Source: Paracidovorax wautersii (GTDB lineage Bacteria > Pseudomonadota > Gammaproteobacteria > Burkholderiales > Burkholderiaceae_C). Taken from it: a stretch of DNA of 44,262 nt. The stretch is from assembly GCA_009912175.1 (NCBI GenBank), contig WNDQ01000033.1, positions 1 through 44,262 on the forward strand, read 5' to 3'. Of the stretch, positions 41,049 through 44,262 are shown piece by piece (position 1 is the first letter of the stretch; every line of letters starts with the position of its first letter). The translations under genes were made by a program, and so were the position numbers. A model generated the notes under the pieces. It was not told where the DNA came from and did no database searches. It saw only the letters and a list, made by a program, of their open reading frames with translations.

Positions 41049-43980
41049 TCAGGCGCTGATGGTGTCGGCCGCTGGCGGCGTGGCGGGCGCTGGCCGCCAT
41101 GCAAACAGCAGGTCGTACAGAACGGGGATCAGGCCCAGCGTGACCAGGGTGCCCAGGGCCAGTCCGCCGATCATGGTGATCGCCATGCCCGTCCACAAGG
41201 GGCCGCCGAACAGCATCAGGGGCACCAGCCCGACGATGCAGGTCAGCTTGGTCATGACGATGGGGCGCAGGCGCATCACCGCCGCCGAGATCACGGCCTG
41301 GCGGCGCGGCAGGCCGGTTGCCAGCTCCGCCTCGATCCGTTCGAGCAGCAGCACCGCGTTGTTGACGATGATGCCGGCCAGCGCCAGCAAGCCGAAGGTC
41401 GGCATGAAGCCGAAGGGATGCTCGGTGAGCACCAGCGCCAGGGCCGCGCCGATCAGCACGAAGGGGACGCTGCCGACGATGATGAGCAGCTTGCGAAACG
41501 AGTCGAACTGCCAGATGAACAGCAGCAGGATCGCCACCAGCGCGTGCGGCATGTAGCGCAGCAGCGCGTCGTTGGCGGCGGCGGTCTCCTCGATTTCTCC
41601 GCCCAGTTCGATGCGGTAGCCCGGCGGCAGCGTCAGCGCGCCGACCGCTGGCGCCAGCTGGTCCACGATCTCGTTGGCCGTCAGGTACGGGTTGTGTCCG
41701 CTGACGCTGATGGCGCGCACCAGATTGCGGCGCACGATCTTGGCCGGTTCGCTGTCGCGCCGCACGCTGGCGATGGCGGCCAGCGGCACCGGTGCGGCCC
41801 CGGAGGACGGGTAGACCAGGGTGTCGGCCGGGTCGCTGCCGGGCGCGCGTTCGGTGGCATCGCCGCGCAGCACGACCGGCACCGCGGTGCCGTCGTCGCG
41901 GACCAGCGAGATGTCGACACCGCTGTAGCGCAGCCGCAGCGCCTGGGCCACGTCGTCGCTGGACACGCCGGCGCGCCGCGCCTTGAGCTGGTCGACGTCG
42001 ATCAGGTAGCGCGGCACGCGCGCCTGCCAGTTGTCCTGCACGTCGACGGTGCCCGGCACGCTGCGCAGCAGGTCGGCCAGGGTGGCGGCTGTCTGGCGCA
42101 GCACCGCCTCGTCGGGGCCGACCACGCGGTAGACGGCCACGCCGGCGTCGTTCGAGCCCATCGAAAAACGTTTGGGCTCGGCGCGCACGCCCGGGTAGGT
42201 GGCCAGCAGATGCGCCTGGATGCAGGCGGCCACGGCGTCGAGGTCCGTGCCGGGGCGCACGCTGATCGTGAAGTAGGCGGTGTTGGGGCCGGGCAGCGGC
42301 GGGTTCAGGCCGAGCACGATGCGCGGGCCGCCCTCGGCGACGTAGCCGATGCTGTCGACCACGTCCGGGTTGGCCTGGCGGTCGGCGAGCCAGCGGCTGA
42401 TGGCGGTGACCGTCTGCAGCGTCTGGCGCGCATCGCTGCCGGGCTGCAGCGTCACGGGCATCTGCAGTTGCAGGCGGTCGGACCGGGGCAGGAAGTCATA
42501 AGGCAAGTGCGCCAGCACGGCGACCGCGGCGGCCAGCAGCGTCGCCATGGCGGCCAGGTAGGGCGTCTTGTGGTCGAGCAGCCAGCCGATGGCCGCGCGA
42601 TAGCCGCGGTAAAAGCGGCTGTCGCCGTGCGTGGTGTCGGCATGCGGGCGCGCGAAGTACAGGCACAGCAGCGGCGTCACGGTCACGCTCAGCAGCCACG
42701 AGCCGAGCAGCGTGGTCGCCAGCACGATGGCCAGCGAACGCAGGTACTCGTTGGTGCTGGTCTGGCCGAAGAAAAACGGGGAGAAGGCCAGCACGATGAC
42801 CAGCGAGGAGGTCAGCAGCGGAATCGCCAGCGTGCGCCCGGCGGCCTCGCAGGCGGCGCCGCGTTCCTGGCCGGCAGCCAGGCGGCGTTCGATGTCCTCG
42901 GCGATCACGATGCCGTTGTCCACCAGCAGGCCCAGCGCCAGGATGATCGCGGCGATCGAGACGGTCTGCAGCTCCACGCCCATCGCCCGCATGGCAATGA
43001 GCGCGCCCAGGATGGTCAGCGGCACGATCGCCCCGACGATCAGGCCCGTGCGCCAGCCCAGGAACAGCATCACCACGGCCATGACGATGAGCACCGTCTC
43101 GCCCATCACGTGGTGCATGCGCGCCATCTGGCGGTCCACCACGTCGGCCTGGAAGGTGACCACGTGCTGCTCGAAACCGGCCGGCAGCATCTGGGCGGTT
43201 TGCGCGAGCTTGGCGCGCAGGGCCTGGCCGTACTGCTCGATGCTTTGCCCGGACTTCATCGAGACGGCGACCACCACTGCGGGCTGGCCCTGGTAGATCG
43301 CCGCGCTTTGCGGCGGATCGGCCGGCAGCACCTGGACCTGGGCCAGTTGCGCCAGGGGCACTTCGCGGGTGCCGCCGGCGGGGTCGGGCACCGACACGAG
43401 CAGCCGCTGCAGTTCGCCTGCGCTGCGGATCTCGCCGCTGGCGGTGGCGGTCAGCGCCAGGCCGTAAGCGGAAATCAGGCCGCCGGGTTCGACGACGTTC
43501 TGCGCGCGCAACTGGGCGGCAATCGCCGCTGGCGACACGCCCGCGGCGGCGAGCCGGGGGCGGTTCCAGGCGATGTAGACCCGGTCCTCCTGCAAGCCAT
43601 ACAGGCTGACCTGCTCGGTGCCCGCAACGGTGTAGAGCTGCTCGCGCAGCCGGCGCAGCGGCTCGCGCATCTCGTTCATGCCGAAGCCTGGGGCGGTGAC
43701 CGCGATCGAGGCGACCGTGACGCGGCCGAAGTCGTCGTCGACGAAGGGGCCCAGCGTGCCGGCGGGCAGCGCCGCACTGGCCTCGGCCGCCTTGCTGCGC
43801 ACACGCTGCCACAGCGCCGGCAGGTCCTTGACGTCGTCATGGGCCGTGAGCTGCAGGATGGCGCTGCCCGGCCGCACGGTGGTGGTCAGCGTCTTAAGGC
43901 CCGCCACCTCGCGCAGGCTTTCCTCGACCGGGCGGGCCAGCAGCGTCTCGACCCGCTCGCTGGGCATGCCGGGGAAGGCC
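41049..43980 (-). pseudogene. RND efflux pump inner-membrane subunit lacking its N-terminus
   Basis: About 976 residues of an RND transporter in one open frame. The porter domain starts at FPGMPSERVETLLARPVEES; membrane segments such as IVMAVVMLFLGWRTGLIVGAI and the proton-relay region LALGLLVDNGIVIAEDIERR follow, and the second half has WQFDSFRKLLIIVGSVPF. The IS starts at 43981 exactly where the first 40-50 residues, including membrane helix 1, should be. A GTG inside the IS (44006) would add nine foreign residues, giving a 985-residue ORF. It cannot be functional as a normal pump. It is a different gene from the RND fragment at 487-687, because both keep the homologous segment after helix 1. 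Confidence 0.93.
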
Positions 43981-44262
43981 TGATCTTGCCCCTGATTTAC
44001 GGACACCCCTATAAGCGATTAACTATCGCAATAGGAGGTGGACGATGACCAAGAGCAAGGCAGGCAGAAAGGGGCAGGAGTTCAGCCTGGAGTTCAGGCA
44101 GCAGGCACTGTTGCGAGCGGCCACAGAAGGGGTAACCACGGTGGCTCGTGATCTGGGGTTGCAGCCTGCCCAGCTGTACAGTTGGCGCGCCCAGGCGCGG
44201 CGGCACGACCAGGACGATCAGGCACAACGCTTGGAGTTGGCCGAACATGCACGGCTCAAACG
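43981..44262 (+). mobile_element. IS3-family insertion sequence, right copy (partial)
   Basis: The element begins TGATCTTGCCCC at 43981 and runs into orfA on the plus strand; the window ends within orfA. It is the inverted counterpart of the left copy. From the 20th base inward the two are identical as far as can be compared, while bases 13-18 of the terminus differ at three positions. It interrupts the second RND gene. Confidence 0.9.
44045..44262 (+). CDS. IS3-family transposase OrfA, 5' part only
   Basis: Starts at ATG 44045 after AGGAGGTG and encodes MTKSKAGRKGQEFSLEF and onward, the same sequence as the left-hand OrfA, for about 72 codons until the window end. It keeps the helix-turn-helix and the beginning of the zipper segment. 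Confidence 0.9.
   Translation, partial: MTKSKAGRKGQEFSLEFRQQALLRAATEGVTTVARDLGLQPAQLYSWRAQARRHDQDDQAQRLELAEHARLK

Noticed and set aside
487-43980. The two RND fragments as halves of one gene split by inversion
   Set aside because: Both fragments contain the homologous segment after membrane helix 1 (EGAAPAQLETEVAR and PGMPSERVETLLAR) with different sequence, so they come from two genes.
41418-44048. Open frame of 876 codons on the plus strand
   Set aside because: It is antisense to the second RND gene, with shadow-like composition.
1-44262. IS-flanked composite transposon
   Set aside because: The interior carries dnaK, dnaJ, grpE, dnaX, recR, moaA and the SRP RNA, which belong to the core chromosome, and codon use appears even.
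1-44262. CRISPR arrays, tRNA or rRNA genes, prophage, toxin-antitoxin or restriction systems
   Set aside because: I looked for regular spaced repeats, tRNA cloverleaf consensus, rRNA segments and defence-type protein motifs and saw none.

Overview
The window is GC-rich bacterial DNA. The protein set points to Betaproteobacteria, order Burkholderiales: tctABC/Bug-type uptake genes with two Bug receptors, grpE-dnaK-dnaJ with a sigma32-type promoter, FabV, a small 4.5S SRP RNA, and dnaX-ybaB-recR. The DnaX and FKBP sequences look most like Comamonadaceae, but this is pattern recognition and not a search result. Both ends lie inside copies of the same IS3-family element in opposite orientation. 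The sequence is therefore probably a whole draft contig that broke at IS repeats.

Layout: (1) 1-489, IS3 copy that cuts an RND pump gene. (2) 487-5163, the remainder of a tripartite efflux operon (adaptor, NodT-type outer membrane factor) with a divergent OmpR/CpxA-type two-component pair. The pump is IS-truncated, the response regulator has lost one base, and the outer membrane factor carries an out-of-phase G11 tract. (3) 5323-5630, small ORFs. (4) 5693-14495, an IclR-controlled minus-strand operon: Bug receptor, SsuD-like flavin monooxygenase, TauD-like dioxygenase (internally deleted), TctC-TctB-TctA transporter, and a four-domain rhodanese protein. I read it as an organosulfur uptake and desulfurisation module. 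(5) 14623-20742, core genes fabV, dnaJ, dnaK, grpE, an FKBP isomerase and the SRP RNA. (6) 21346-25287, a polar amino-acid ABC transporter operon headed by its own GntR regulator; its binding-protein gene is frameshifted. (7) 25546-32456, azoreductase with a divergent frameshifted LysR gene, nitroreductase, TraB/GumN protein, DUF1439 protein, and a Zn/Cd/Pb efflux ATPase with a divergent MerR regulator. (8) 32495-36239, dnaX-ybaB-recR-dedA; dnaX has an A9 slippage site at the position expected for making the short gamma form. (9) 36243-41039, DUF2145 pair, moaA, YeiH-type exporter with a divergent YeiE-like LysR regulator. (10) 41049-43980, a second, different RND pump, lacking its N-terminus where the second IS copy starts at 43981.

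Seven genes in 44 kb are visibly broken or out of phase (two by IS, three by small indels, one by internal deletion, one by a homopolymer tract). Most concern transport, regulation or catabolism, while housekeeping genes are intact. That fits IS expansion and ongoing gene loss, although sequencing error must be excluded for the single-base cases. The best candidate for an undescribed system is the IclR-TTT-monooxygenase-dioxygenase-rhodanese operon.
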